A stretch of DNA of 64,000 bases from Pictodentalium vernedei (lineage: Eukaryota; Mollusca; Scaphopoda; Dentaliida; Dentaliidae): the NCBI GenBank assembly GCA_031216915.1, contig CM062294.1, positions 390,095,217 through 390,159,216 of the forward strand. Direction: 5' to 3'. The translations under genes and the position numbers were made by a program. The notes under the pieces were generated by a model. It was not told the origin of the DNA, ran no database searches, and was given only the letters and a program-made list of their open reading frames with translations. Numbering within the stretch: the stretch's first letter is position 1; every line of letters starts with the position of its first letter. This document shows, piece by piece, positions 10,770 to 21,586 of the stretch.

Positions 10770-11003
10770 AAGAATGATGGTTGGCGCCAAATTTGGTACC
10801 TTCCTGGATACTGCATGCGCAGATCTCAAAAGTATGGAGGACCATCTAGGACATATCTAGAACTTATTTTTTTCAGTTTTGCATGCAAATGGTATTGGGG
10901 GGGGCAAACTTTGTGTTTGGCCCTGGATTAATTTGAGTTAGCTCCAGCTAGTCGGGGCCATTGGTAAGTATAAAAAACATACAAATTACTTAAAATTTAT
11001 CAT
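10770..11003 (+). repeat. E1 right inverted terminal repeat
   Basis: Complement of 4357-4563 with scattered mismatches. Contains a decayed NRF-1-like site (CTGCATGCGCAG, 10811-10822). Confidence 0.85.
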
Positions 11004-11296
11004 TTCTGTTCTAATTCAAATTTTTGCTTCAAAACCCATGTGCATATACAGGCAAAATGAAAGTAGGTCCCATTTTGTACACAGTAATTCAGATTGCTTT
11101 CATTGTGGGGTGGGAATCAATGCCTGTAAATACATTCATTATGGCTGTTTTCAAATAGCTTCTAACACTGCAATTCACTCAAATTCGTAGATTCGTATTC
11201 ATGCGCCTAGTGTCGGAAAATCCCGAATGGAAAAATATAATGTTTTACAAATGATAACCAATCCCAGAAGTCCATGCACAAAATGGCCATACACTA

Positions 11297-11684
11297 TTTC
11301 TTTTCAACCTACTCACAATTGTTTACAATTGGCTGTAACGTAAGTTTGGAACTTAACTCAAGCTAATAACTCTTCCAAACAAGTTGGAAAGGTGGAAGAG
11401 TGCAAAAGCACTATAAGGAGATCAAAAAAGGATCGAGCGAGACCGGATATGCATATCCTCCAGCTCCATTGATTCAACAGATTCTGTTAAAGATCAAACA
11501 GTCTCATTGCAAAATCCTGCTAGTAGCTCCTCTGTCGTCACAGAAACCTTGGATCAATCTTCTCAGGTGTCTGTTATGGGACATTCCCCTGTGCTCGACA
11601 TTACAGGTACTCTCTCTGCACACCTCTTGCATTTACCGAGCACATGCGCAACAACCGTGACGTCAATTCCTTTTTTTCTGCCAT
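11297..11684 (+). repeat. E2 left ITR with a 145-bp foreign patch
   Basis: Matches the complement of 16498-16777 on both sides of 11445-11589. The patch is 143/145 identical to 8885-9029 of E1 and interrupts the ITR between 'gagcgagacc' and 'gtgctcgac', which are nearly adjacent in the right ITR. A TGACGTCA octamer lies at 11658-11665. Confidence 0.9.
11658..11665. promoter_or_regulatory. CRE-type TGACGTCA in E2 left ITR
   Basis: Palindromic octamer, preserved in the right ITR at 16515-16522. Possible transcription-factor site for the element's promoter; inferred. Confidence 0.4.
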
Positions 11685-11908
11685 ATTGCATGGTCAGAAT
11701 TTTTGTGACTCGTGCTGCTGATCTCGTTTCTTTGTGAACAACTTGATTAACTCGCAACAATTATTTGATATATGTGCATTCTAGAATTGTATCCTTTTCT
11801 CAAGCTCAACCCGCGTTGATCGGTTTTCCGCCGGTGAGAAACTTGGTTCTTTGGATTATTTTGGGGGATTTTTCCCTCAAAAAATTCTTCTCACACCTTT
11901 TTGGACAA

Positions 11909-13320
11909 TGCTGAAAACTCTCCCTTGTCCTTCTTGTATGCAGATGAAACATGTTGATGATGTTTACAGTACTTGTGTCACCTGCAACAATTGTTCACAG
12001 GCCCATCCCTCTGGTGTTTGTGGGGTTTGGTCTTCAAAGTTCTGGTCTTACGTTAATAAGGTGGTTCTAACCAGAGCTAGAACCCCTCGTTCTCGGGGCA
12101 AAGGTAGGGCCTTCTGTTTGACAGAGGCCAGTGACGGCTCCTGTTGGCTGTCACTCTTGGGACCTTCCTCTGGAGAATTCTCACTGTGTTCCAAGTCTGG
12201 CCGTCGATTGATGCTTGTTGTTGGTCTCAGAGGATAGGCAGTTGGAGCCTCCTGTTTCTCAGAGGCCAATGGCAGGTTCTTGTCATTCTTGGGACAATCC
12301 TCCAGTGTCTTTTCATCGTGTCCCAGGTCCAGCTACCAATCGTCGTATGCTGTCGGTCTCTCCAAAGGATTTGCAGGCAGGGCCTTTTGTTTTGCAGAGG
12401 TCAGTGATTGTCCCTGGGTTTCACTCTTGGGACTGTCTTCCGGTGTCTTCTCACTGTCTCCCTACCCTGTCTGCTGATCGACGTTCATTGTCGGTCCCTT
12501 CTGAGGATTTGGGTTCTTCTTCTAGAAGGGCCCATTGGGAAGACACTCTGTCGGACATGGCTGCTCCAACGGATTCTGAAGGTGAGCTGAGCCAGGCCGT
12601 TCTGGCGCTCACCCGGTTGCTTTCTATCAACCCTCAAGTTGGCCTCCCTGTGCCTCCGGAGACGCAACCACCTTGGTCAGTTGCAGAGATTTCTTGCCTG
12701 GCCCTTTGGATGCTGTTCAGCATTCACAGGAGGTTTCTGCTGGTCAGCCCAAGTTGGGCTACGTCTCTTCTGCCACAGTGGATGACGATTTGCTTGAAGG
12801 CGACGGGCCCCCCTCGTCAGTCTTGGGGCAGGCTTTAGATTTTGTTTTTGGCTTCTTGCCAGACATTCAGCCTTCAGACCAGCCATCCGTGACCGCTCAG
12901 CCGCAGTCCTCTGTGGAGCACCGCAACCCTGTCGAGTTTTCTAGCTCTGGGCTTTTGCACCCTCTGTAATCAGCTCAGGTTGTTGAGTCCTTCCAGGCCC
13001 TGGATGCCAAAATGCATTCCAAGGCCCTAACAGGTTCTTTCTTTTCACGATCTGATGCATTTCTGCCTCCATCGCGGTTTCGTGTATACAAATCTGCCTG
13101 TTCACCAGTCTTCCAAGGGTTGACTACTGTGGACGAGGATTCTTTTTCCCTCGGGTCAGCTAAGCCTAAGTCGGCAGTTCTCCCGATGTCAGTAGTTGAA
13201 TCTATGGTGGGCCTGTCCCGAGAGATGCTGGGCATGTTGTCTCTCGCGGACCATGTGGTTGCTGCCCTGGCTTCCTGGGAGTTTGATGATACTCAGGCGC
13301 CTTTGCGTGTTTTGTCTTAG
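11909..13320 (+). pseudogene. gag: E2 gag pseudogene
   Basis: ATG at 11909 begins MLKTLPCPSCMQMKHV, followed by STCVTCNNCSQ and a later CGVW, a Cys-rich N-terminus laid out like those of E1 and E3. Further pieces are in three frames (12215-12838, 12673-12969, 13012-13320), the last with SREMLGMLSLADHVVAALASW, resembling the helical middle of DIRS Gag. Several stops (for example 12235-12237 and 12967-12969) break it. Confidence 0.65.
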
Positions 13321-13326
13321 ACTCTT

Positions 13327-14450
13327 ATGAATCTGACACACGCCCACACCTGCAACACGGCTAATTTAGAGCTTGCACGCCGGGATGCAGTGTTGGACAC
13401 TTCTCCATCGCTTCCTTCTGAACAGCGTGCTGTTCTGAGGTCTGCCTCTTTGGTTGGACCTCAGCTGTTCCATGGTTCCGTGGGAGCTGTCTGTGACGAG
13501 GTTCTTCTTCATTCAAAGGACCAGCTTTTGTTACGGCAACTGGACCAACCTGCTGCTGCGGGTGGTGGTCGTTCCAGGTCTTCCAAGTGCCCAGCTGTGG
13601 TGGCCATGCAGGCTGCATCTTTGGCTATGTCCGCTCCTTCGGCTCGGAAAAAACGTCGAAGTGGCCAAGCTCGCTGGCAGTCTCAGGGAGGAAAGTTGGC
13701 AGTCTCTGGGAGGAAAGTCTCAGGACTTTGTTGCTTCCCGAGGGGGTGGTTTCTCCTCTCGGGGGGCCTCGTCGAGGCTGCAAATGAAGGTCCTCACCTT
13801 GATTTGCCTCCAATCGGGGGATGGCTATCGCTGTTTTTAGACCATTGGACAGAGATAACGTCGGACCCTTGGGTTCTCAACGTCATCCAATCAGGTCTGC
13901 GACTGTCCTTCCTAAGGCACCCCTGTTTATCTCAGGTGCCCCTCCTGACTCGGGTCCCTTCTGATCCTCAGCGCCGGGACCTTCTGGTGCAGGAGATCAA
14001 CAATCTCCTCTCCAAAGGGGCGATTGAGGTGGTCAGGAACACCCTTTCTCTGGGGTTCTACTCAAGGCTTTTCTCAGTGCCAATGAAAAATGGCCATTTT
14101 CGTCCTGTCATTGATCTGAGTATCCTGAATGAGTCCATCATAGCACCTCGTTTCAGCATGGAGACTTTCAGGTCAGTTCGACCGTCGATTCATCAGGGCG
14201 ATTTTGCAGCCAGTATCGACCCAAAGGATGCCTATTTCCATGTGCCCATTCATCTGGCGTCACGGAAATACCTTCGGTTCTCGTTTCGGGAACGTGTCTT
14301 TCAATTCAAAACTCTCCCATTCAGTTTGAACCTGGCTCCTTGGGCCTTCGTCTGACTGATGTCTCATGTGCTCGCTTTTCACCGTACTCAGTCCTCTGTG
14401 ACTTTGTCAGCTTACCTGGATGACATCCTCCATGGTTGACTCAAGGTGTC
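13327..14450 (+). pseudogene. pol: E2 late gag and reverse transcriptase, truncated after the YLDD box
   Basis: The 13327-14355 frame has a gag-like start (ANLELARRDAVLD) and from about 13840 RT: HFRPVIDLSILNESIIAPRF, then SIDPKDAYFHVPIHLASRKY (motif A), then LPFSLNLAPWAFV (motif B), ending in a TGA at 14353. The same frame then reads SAYLDDILHG (14410-14438), so motif C is intact, followed by a second TGA. From there sequence jumps straight to WLTQGVP-equivalent RNase H sequence: compared with E3 about 430 bases (RT thumb and connection) are gone. Confidence 0.8.
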
Positions 14451-15260
14451 CCGTTGGATCTTCCTCCGGCCAATCGCATCCTTACTGCAGATTACAGCGA
14501 TCGGGGCTGGGGTGCGACATTGGATCCTCTCTGTCTGTCTACTCACGGTGAGTGGGACAGAGAGCAGATGCCCTTCATATCAACCAGAAGGAGCTCCTTG
14601 CTCTTCTGTTGAGTTTTCAGCACTGGATCTCTCACCTGTCGAATCACACAGTCCTGCTTCTTTTCGGACAATTCGATGGTGGTAGTCTACTTCTGGAATC
14701 AAGGGGGCGCACGCATTTGATTCCAATGTATCGGCTATCTCGGGATTCGGCACATCCCCAGACATCTCAACGTCCTAGTTGGCTCCCTGTCCCGCTGAGA
14801 CAGTGTCCTTCCCACCGAATGGATGCTGCATCGTTCGGTGTTTCAGACGATTTGCGAATGGTGGGGGTCGTCCTCTTATCAACCTTTTCTCCACTCACTG
14901 GAATCATCAGGTCGAGACCTTTGTCTCCCCTTGTCCAGATCCATTAGTCTTTGCGGTGGATGCTCTGTCTCTGGACTGGACAGGTTGGATCGGCTATGCC
15001 TTCCCTCCTGCACTGATTCTTCCTCAGGTGTTGTCAAAGATTCGTGCATGCAGTTGCAGGGTCATTCTGATCGCTCCTCTGTCTCCACAGAGGGTGTGGA
15101 GTAATCAGTTGCGGCCTCTGTTAGCAGATCGGCCAATTCGTCAACCTCTACGCCACAATCTTCTTTCCCAGGGCCAGCCCAGGAGGTATCACAACAACCT
15201 GGTGAGCCTGTCCCTTCACGCTTGTCTTTTATCAGGTCCTGTCTCCAACGTAGAGGTTTT
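14440..15260 (+). pseudogene. pol: E2 RNase H and methyltransferase-like region
   Basis: Readable blocks: LTADYSDRGWGATLDP (first RNase H aspartate, about 14490), HINQKELLALLLSFQHWI (glutamate, 14573 onward), SDNSMVV (in a shifted frame, about 14668), then LINLFSTHWNHQVETFVSPC (14876), VDALSLDWTGWIGYAFPPAL (about 14956-15015) and VILIAPLSPQRVW. The last blocks match the methyltransferase-like domain of E3. Frameshifts near 14650 and 14760 inactivate it. Confidence 0.75.
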
Positions 15261-16110
15261 TCAAGATGAACAGTGGAGTACATTCCTGCATCACGGCGAC
15301 ATTCCACTGGCATGACTTATGCGGCTAAGTGGAGTTTTCTGCTGCTGGTGTGCAGATCAACATGTGGATTGCTGAAATCCTTCAATCGCTGGTATACCTT
15401 TTTGACTCCAAGAGCCTCCAGCCTGTTACTATTAAGGGCTATTGGTCTATGCTGTCCGAGACTTTCTCTTATGTGAGAAAGCGGTGCATCGGTCGTAATC
15501 TCTTTCTCTCCAAACTGATTTAGCACTTTTCTCTGAAGACGCCACAAGTTTTGTGTCTTACACCCAAATGGAACTTGGCATGGGTGTTGCATTGTTTGGA
15601 GGGGGCGCCATTCGAGCCTTTATCTGAGACCGATATGCCTTTTCTCACATATAAGACTGCTTTCCTTCTAGCGTTTGCTTCTGCCAGATGTGTCAGTGAG
15701 TTTCATGCGCTTTCTGTTGATTCGGCTTTCTTCAGAAATGATGCTAAAAGTGTAACCTTCACTACTGATTGCTCTTTTCAGGCCAAGAACCAACTTCCTG
15801 GTTCGGTATCTCCTCCCATCTGCATTTGAGCACTTCCTTCCATCGATGGCCGGATATGTCTCACAATCAAGCTGGCTTATTCCAGTTTGTCTGCTTCTGA
15901 ACCAATTTAATGCTCATGAGGTTCATGCCATTTCTACTTTCTGGGCATTCTTCAATTCTGTTTCGCTCAGGGACGTTATGAATGCGGCTTACTGGAGGAA
16001 TGCTTCTACTTTCTCCTCATTTTATCTCCACCACCTACAGCAGCAATCTGAGTACCTTTTTTCTTTAGGCCCTCTCGTTGCTGCTCAGGCTGTTGAGAAC
16101 CCTCATTAAA
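15260..16110 (+). pseudogene. E2 tyrosine recombinase with both catalytic arginines lost
   Basis: Homology to the E1 and E3 recombinases runs through MTYAAKW, LQPVTIKGYWSMLSE, TPKWNLAWVLHCLEGAPFEP, FLTYKTAFLLAFASARCVSE, then AHEVHAISTFWAF and AAYWRNASTFSSFYLHH. Box I has Cys (TGT) where E1/E3 have Arg (SARR), and box II has HEVH where they have HxVR; the nucleophilic Tyr remains. Arg-to-Cys and Arg-to-His are what CpG decay gives. Stops at about 15314, 15520 and 15827 also break the frame. Confidence 0.85.
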
Positions 16111-16326
16111 TATGTTTTCCAGGTTGTGCATTTTTATCACTCAGCCTTGTTATTTTCAGGTGCTTTATTCTTTTCAACACTCTGGTGTTGTGTTTCAGCT
16201 TCTTTTTCAGCACCTTCTCGCTTTTTGCCCTTTACAGGTTTTGCGGTCATTCTCTGCCCCCTTACATTTCTTTCAGCTGCGCTTGTTAGTATTGGTTATG
16301 TGATTCACCTCCTCCTGTTGTTTATT

Positions 16327-16418
16327 CAGCCAATTGTAAACAATTGTGAGTAGGTTGAAAAGAAATTAAAAGGTTTTAGTAAATTTTGTTTCTTAACATA
16401 CCTGCCACAATTGTTTAC
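16327..16418 (+). repeat. E2 internal complementary region
   Basis: 16327-16365 is complementary to the left terminus (11297-11335), and 16363-16418 to the right terminus up to 16777. The two halves meet at an AAA (16363-16365), corresponding to the TTT shared with the target site. Confidence 0.85.
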
Positions 16419-16497
16419 CGGAGGCCCACCCTCCTAGGGAATATCTTTTGATATCTTTTGATATCGTTGCCTCCCCGCTAAATCACAAACTTCTTGT

Positions 16498-16777
16498 TGG
16501 CGGAAATTAGGAATTGACGTCACTGTTGTTGCACATGCGCTCGGTAAATGCAAGAGGTGTGCAAAGAGAGTACCTGTAATGTCGAGCACCGGTTTCGCTC
16601 GACCCTTTTTCGATCTCTTTATAGTGCTGTTGCACTCTTCCACTTTTCCAACTCGTTTGGAAAAGTTATTAGCTTGAGTTAAGTTCCGAAGTAGGGCTTG
16701 CACTTAACGTTACAGCCAATTGTAAACAATTGTGGTAGGTATGTTAAGAAACAAAATTTACTAAAAAAGTTTAATTT
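16498..16777 (+). repeat. E2 right inverted terminal repeat
   Basis: Uninterrupted partner of the left ITR; shows what the left ITR looked like before the 145-bp patch. TGACGTCA at 16515-16522. Confidence 0.85.
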
Positions 16778-17444
16778 TTAGATTGTTTACATAAATAAGT
16801 AACATGCACAACAGATTGAAGTTTTCCTCCAACTGTGAACAAAATCTTTTTATTTTATGTTCATTTGTTATTGTCCACATTGTGTTGACAGTGATTAAAG
16901 AAGAATTGGGTAACTAGATTGTTTACAAATGAACTGACAGTGATATCAAATGATGAAACAGCAATTCATAGTACTGGTGGGGTGCTGTCAGTGTCGGTGT
17001 AACTTGTTCTCGGAGTGGGATACATGTATTATAAATGTTGAATAATCGACAAATCGTTTCAACACTACTGCCAATCACTGTGGCAATTTATTAAGCTTGT
17101 TACTGCTTGTATTACAGTATTAGGTCATGAATCAAATGTAAATATGAACAATTTTGATCCCATAGTGTTCCATCTAACCATCGTCACGAACCGATGTTCA
17201 AACCTTTCTACTGATGGTCAACCAATGGTTTAAAATCGGCCAATGTCAGATGCGATTGCCAAACCCTGGTTAATCACTACAATAAAATTTTACTGGTGAT
17301 TTTTGTGAATAATAGTGACTTGTTGTGGCTGTTATGTGAGATCAAATTTTATCCCAGTCCACTGAAATCCTGTTAATTGAATAGCCATTTTATGAGGGAA
17401 TTATTCAATTAACAGGAGTACTCTATTAACAGGGATTTAGGAGT

Positions 17445-17662
17445 GTGGTGGCTCAATGGTTATGGAATTGTACTTCAAACCCAAGCAATGCTAACCCTGC
17501 CTACGTTGTGGAGTGTGGCAGTTGCTTTCCAATGCTTGGTGGTTCTCACCAGGTACTCCAGCTTTCTCCACTCATAAAACTGTCCAACACAAGTTGACCC
17601 TGGCTGTCGAAAGTGTCGTTAAATCCCAGTAAATAAATAAATAAGTAAATAAATAAATAACA
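17445..17662 (+). mobile_element. SINE, internally deleted
   Basis: Head 'ggtggctcaatggttatgg' (A-box-like), then the body jumps past the B-box and core to the 'caagcaatgctaaccctgcc' region; tail AATAAATAAATAAGTAAATAAATAAA. Confidence 0.7.
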
Positions 17663-17715
17663 GGGATTTGGTCACTTTCCTGTAATCTGGAGATAAACTG
17701 AGCATCAGTTCTATC

Positions 17716-17760
17716 ATATCTTGTTTGACAGAGCTCATAGAGCACTGTCAAACCAGATAT
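17716..17760. repeat. TTTGACAG palindrome
   Basis: Arms atatcttgtttgacagagctc and near-complement. Same family as 2031-2085. Confidence 0.6.
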
Positions 17761-18087
17761 TATAGATTAAATGTCTGTACTGGATGTACTGAGCCAAGAT
17801 GGTCTATAAAGAAGGGGAATTTACTGACTCTTGGGATTTCTCAACATATTAAAATATTTTTAATTCATTTAACAGGAGTTTTCTCTATAACCTATATGCA
17901 GTTAACAGGTCAATTTTGTACTGAAGGTATGGTAAATGGTTTTGTGTATGGAAGTTACATTCAATTAACAGGCTATTCAACAACGAGATATCCAATTAAG
18001 TGGGTTCCACTGTACCTAACAAAATGGCCAAAATCTGCCAAGCACTATTGACAGAAATCACCATTCAAATCATACTTTTGAAATTTT

Positions 18088-20415
18088 TAGCTCAACTTTG
18101 ACGAAGTCAAATTTGAGCTATTGTCATGTCCCGTCGTCCGTCTGTCCGTCCGTCCGTCTGCCTGTCCGTACGTCAACAATTGGCTATGGCTCGGGCTAGA
18201 GGTCATATTTATGAACCGATCTTTACGAAACTTCTTGTGTACCTTTGTTATGACCCTGGGACGGGAACGAGTGTTTTTAGGTGTGGTCCGAAATTCAAGA
18301 TGGCTGCCAGCAGCCATTTTGTACCGATGATGCAAAAATCAGTTTTTTGTACAGAACTTCTGTACGAAAGTTCTGATTTGAATAAAGTTTTGTATAAATG
18401 TTTAGTACCATGGGATACATCACATATAATACAGGTTTTTTTCTCGTGCGTAAATTATGCAAATTAGACTGACTTTGATTTATTTAGTGTTACTTTCAGA
18501 GCTGTAAGTGCCAAGCTGCTATGGCTCGGGCTAGAGGCCGTATTTATGAACCGATCTTTACGAAACTTCTTGGGTACCTTTGTTATGACCGTGGGACGAG
18601 AACGAGTGTTTTTGGGTGCAGTCCGAAATTCAAGATGGCCGCCAGCAGCCATTTTGTACCGACGATGCAGAAATCTGTTTTTTGTACAGAACTTCCATAT
18701 GAAAGCTCTGATTTGAATAATTTTTTGTATGAATATTTAGTACCATGGGATACATCACATATAATACGGGTTTTTTTCTCGTGCGTAAATTGTGCAAATT
18801 AGACTAATTTTGATGTTTTTTGGTGTTACTTTCAGCACTGTAAGTGCAAATGCCAATACGGCTCGGGCTAGAGGCCGTATTTATGAACCGATCTTTACGA
18901 AACTTCTTGGGTACCTTTGGTATCACCGTGGGACGAGAACGATTGTTTTTGGGTCCGGTCCGAAATTCAAGATGGCCGATGGCAGCCATTTTCTACAAAA
19001 TTAGGTGCAATCAGATTTTTGCACGGAACTTCCATATGAAAGCGCTGATTTGAATAATTTTTTGTGTGAATGTTTAGTACCATGGGATACATCACATATA
19101 ATACAGGTTTTTTTCTCGTGCAGAAATTATGCAAATTAGATGAACTTTGATTTTTTCATTGTGACTTACACACAGTAAGTACACATGTCAATACGGCTCG
19201 GGCTAGAGTCTGTATTTATGAACTGATCTTCACGAAATGTCTTGGGTACCTTTGTTATCACCTTGGGACGAGAACGAGTGTTTCTGGGTGCGGTCTAAAA
19301 TTCAAGATGGCTGCCAGTGGCCATTTTGTACCGAAATTAGGTCTAATCAGTTTTTTGTACACAACTTCTATACGGCTCAGACTAGAGGCCATATTTATGA
19401 ACCAATCTTTACGAAACTTCTTGGGTACCTTTGTTATCACCGTGGGATGAGAGTGAGTGTTTTTGGGTGTGGTCCGAAATTCAAGATGGCCACCAGCAGC
19501 CATTTTGTACCAAAATTAGTGCAATCAGTCTTTTGTACAGAACTTCTGTATGAAAGTTCTGATTTTCATTAATTTTTGTAAGAATGTTTAGTAACATGGA
19601 ATACATCACATATTGTAAGGTTTTTTTTTTCGTGCAGAAATTATGCAAATTAGATGAACTTTGATTTATTCAGTGCTACTTACACAATGTAAGCACACAT
19701 GTCAATACGGCTCAGGGTAGAGGCTGTATTTATGAACCGATCTTCACAAAACTTCTTGGGTACCTTTGTTATCACCTTGGGACGAGAATGAGTGTTTCTG
19801 GTTGCGGTCCAAAATTCAAGATGGCTGCCAGTGGCCATTTTGTACCAAAATTTGGTCCAATCAGTTTTTTGTCACAACTTCTATACTGCTCGTATTTATG
19901 AACTGATCTTCACAACGAAACTTCTTGGGTACCTTTGTTATCACCTTGGGACGAGAACGGGTGTTTCTGAGTGCGGTCCAAAATTCAAGATGGCTGCCAG
20001 TGGCCTTTTTGTACCGAAATTAGGTCCAATCAGTTTTTTGTCACAACTTCTATACAGCTCGTATTTATGAACTGATCTTCACAAAACTTCTTGGGTACCT
20101 TTGTTTTCACCTTGGAACAGGAAAGAGTGTGTTTTGGGGTACCTTTGTTATCACTGTGCTATGAGAACAAATATTTTGGGGTTCAGTCAGACCCACTCTG
20201 GGACTCAAAGATTTTTTTTTCAGTTTAGCATCTGACTGTAGCCCACCTTTACAATACTTCACCTATACATTTGTTACAGGCAATGGTCAGTATTTATGTA
20301 CAGACCGTTACAATACTTTATATGTACCTTTGTTATCAGGTCATTACCTAGATGTTTGTCATTGCTGTGTCATATACTATACATGTACATGTCTTTGTCT
20401 TGACAAGTTGAGCTA
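18088..20415. mobile_element. Minisatellite-bearing element, about 335-bp unit, TAGCTCAACTT ends
   Basis: Starts TAGCTCAACTT and ends AAGTTGAGCTA, an inverted terminal pair. Inside are imperfect direct repeats with the block 'gaaacttcttgggtacctttg'; anchors at about 18188, 18523, 18860, 19194, 19374, 19710, 19888 and 20056, so full 335-bp units alternate with shortened 170-180-bp ones. CCGT/CTGT-rich microsatellite (18137-18165) follows the left end. Short frames inside are repeat-derived and not genes. Confidence 0.7.
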
Positions 20416-20728
20416 CAGTGTCATTGACACTTTCATTTCTTTAAAACTATAGCATAAGGTCATATATAAATTTCTGATCATCAAAAATCTGAATTATATT
20501 TTTCCTTTCAACAGAGAGGGCCTAATGGTATTCTTCAATAAATTGTATTAAATTTTTATGAACAATATCAAGACCCTGAACATCTTTGAACATTATATAA
20601 ATTTCAACTACCTTCAGAACTCAGATTTACATATCAACAGATACTGAATCATTTCAAATGAGAAAATGCAGATTTTTTCAAAAATATATTTATCCCTGAT
20701 GATTTCTTGAACAAATCCATATTTTAAT

Positions 20729-21064
20729 GACGGCTCAGTGATTACGGTATTGGGACTTCAAACTGACAGATCCGTGGTTGGATCCCCACCAGGAGCAACT
20801 GCATTGTGCTCTTGTGCAAGGCACTTAATTCCTATTGCCCATGTGGGGGCATGTTGATGCTGTGTACCAAGATGTACTGCATGTCGATAGTGCACTTGCC
20901 TTCAACCAATGCCGACCCTGCTTGTGCAGTTAGTACATTGAGGAGTGTGACATTACTTGTCACTGCTCAGTGGTTCTCTCTGGGTACTCTGGCTTCCACG
21001 ACTTGTAAAACTGTCCAATACAAGGTGATCCTGGCTGTTGAGGGTGTCATTAAACCCCAATAAA
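20729..21064 (+). mobile_element. SINE, full-length-like
   Basis: Head 'gacggctcagtgattacgg', B-box 'gtggttggatcccc', core 'ctcttgtgcaaggcacttaa', tail 'ccccaataaataaata'. tRNA-derived layout. Confidence 0.75.
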
Positions 21065-21586
21065 TAAATATAAATAATTAATGATGATTTAGAAAGGTCT
21101 ATATTTAACTTATAGGAGAGAGTAATTAATATTGTTTACTAGTTGTCTTATGGCAACAGACTGAAAATATAGAAGAATGTTTACTGCACTACGTTGATAT
21201 TGCATGTGGCTAACAGGTTGATTTTCTTGTCATCACCCAGTCATTTCTGATGTATGGGTTGGTATTGTCCATCTCAGTCCAATAAAATGTCTTGGAAGAG
21301 ACTATTTTCAATTTGCTGGGTGGATCTGTTAATTGCTAGAGTACTGAAGCCCACTTTTGGGCTCCAATCTGAAGAGTAAATACTTCAACTTAAACGCTTC
21401 ATATTCAGTGGATGTGCTTCATATTATCTGGGAAGTGACATTTTTTCTCCATATGGATTTTCCATGTTCGAATCCTGTAGACTGTAGGCACTCTTCCATA
21501 AATTGTATCAGGGCAGGGCAAAGACATTTGAACAGATTTTTATGACCAAAAATAATATTGCACTCTCTAAATTAATACAGCAAGTA
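21065..21586. other. Unassigned sequence
   Basis: No repeat or gene recognised; short frames only. Confidence 0.3.

Larger units (their letters stand above)
4357..11003 (+). mobile_element. DIRS-type retrotransposon E1 (degraded, about 6.65 kb)
   Basis: Inverted terminal repeats (4357-4563 and 10770-11003), decayed gag, RT, RNase H, methyltransferase-like and tyrosine recombinase regions, and an internal complementary region at 10613-10697. Comparison with the paralogous empty site in 21587-22728 shows no target-site duplication; only the dinucleotide AT is shared at the junctions, as expected for recombinase-mediated insertion of a circle. Same family as E3, different subfamily. Multiple stops and frameshifts make it non-functional. 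Confidence 0.9.
11297..16777 (+). mobile_element. DIRS-type retrotransposon E2, a second family (degraded, about 5.48 kb)
   Basis: Inverted ends (11297-11684 and 16498-16777), decayed gag, RT, RNase H/methyltransferase and recombinase, and an ICR at 16327-16418. ITR sequence is unrelated to E1/E3. It lies 293 bases from E1, inside the same Tc1-like element. Relative to the paralogous empty site there is no target duplication; ATTT is shared at the junctions. A 145-bp foreign patch lies in the left ITR. Confidence 0.9.
3965..17277. mobile_element. Tc1/mariner-like non-autonomous element, copy L, split by two DIRS insertions
   Basis: Ends TTGATTAACC (3965-3974) and GGTTAATCAC (17268-17277), flanked on both sides by TA (3963-3964, 17278-17279). 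Removing E1 and E2 leaves about 1.19 kb in three pieces (3965-4356, 11004-11296, 16778-17277) that align in order to the reverse complement of 21587-22728. TA duplication and short inverted ends are typical of Tc1/mariner/IS630 elements (family knowledge). No transposase frame remains, so it is a MITE-like passenger and the oldest layer of this nest. Confidence 0.8.

Noticed and set aside
12048..13320. Many overlapping frames on both strands of E2 gag
   Set aside because: G/C-richer gag remnant gives open frames by chance; only the frame pieces with Gag-like blocks were kept, as one pseudogene.
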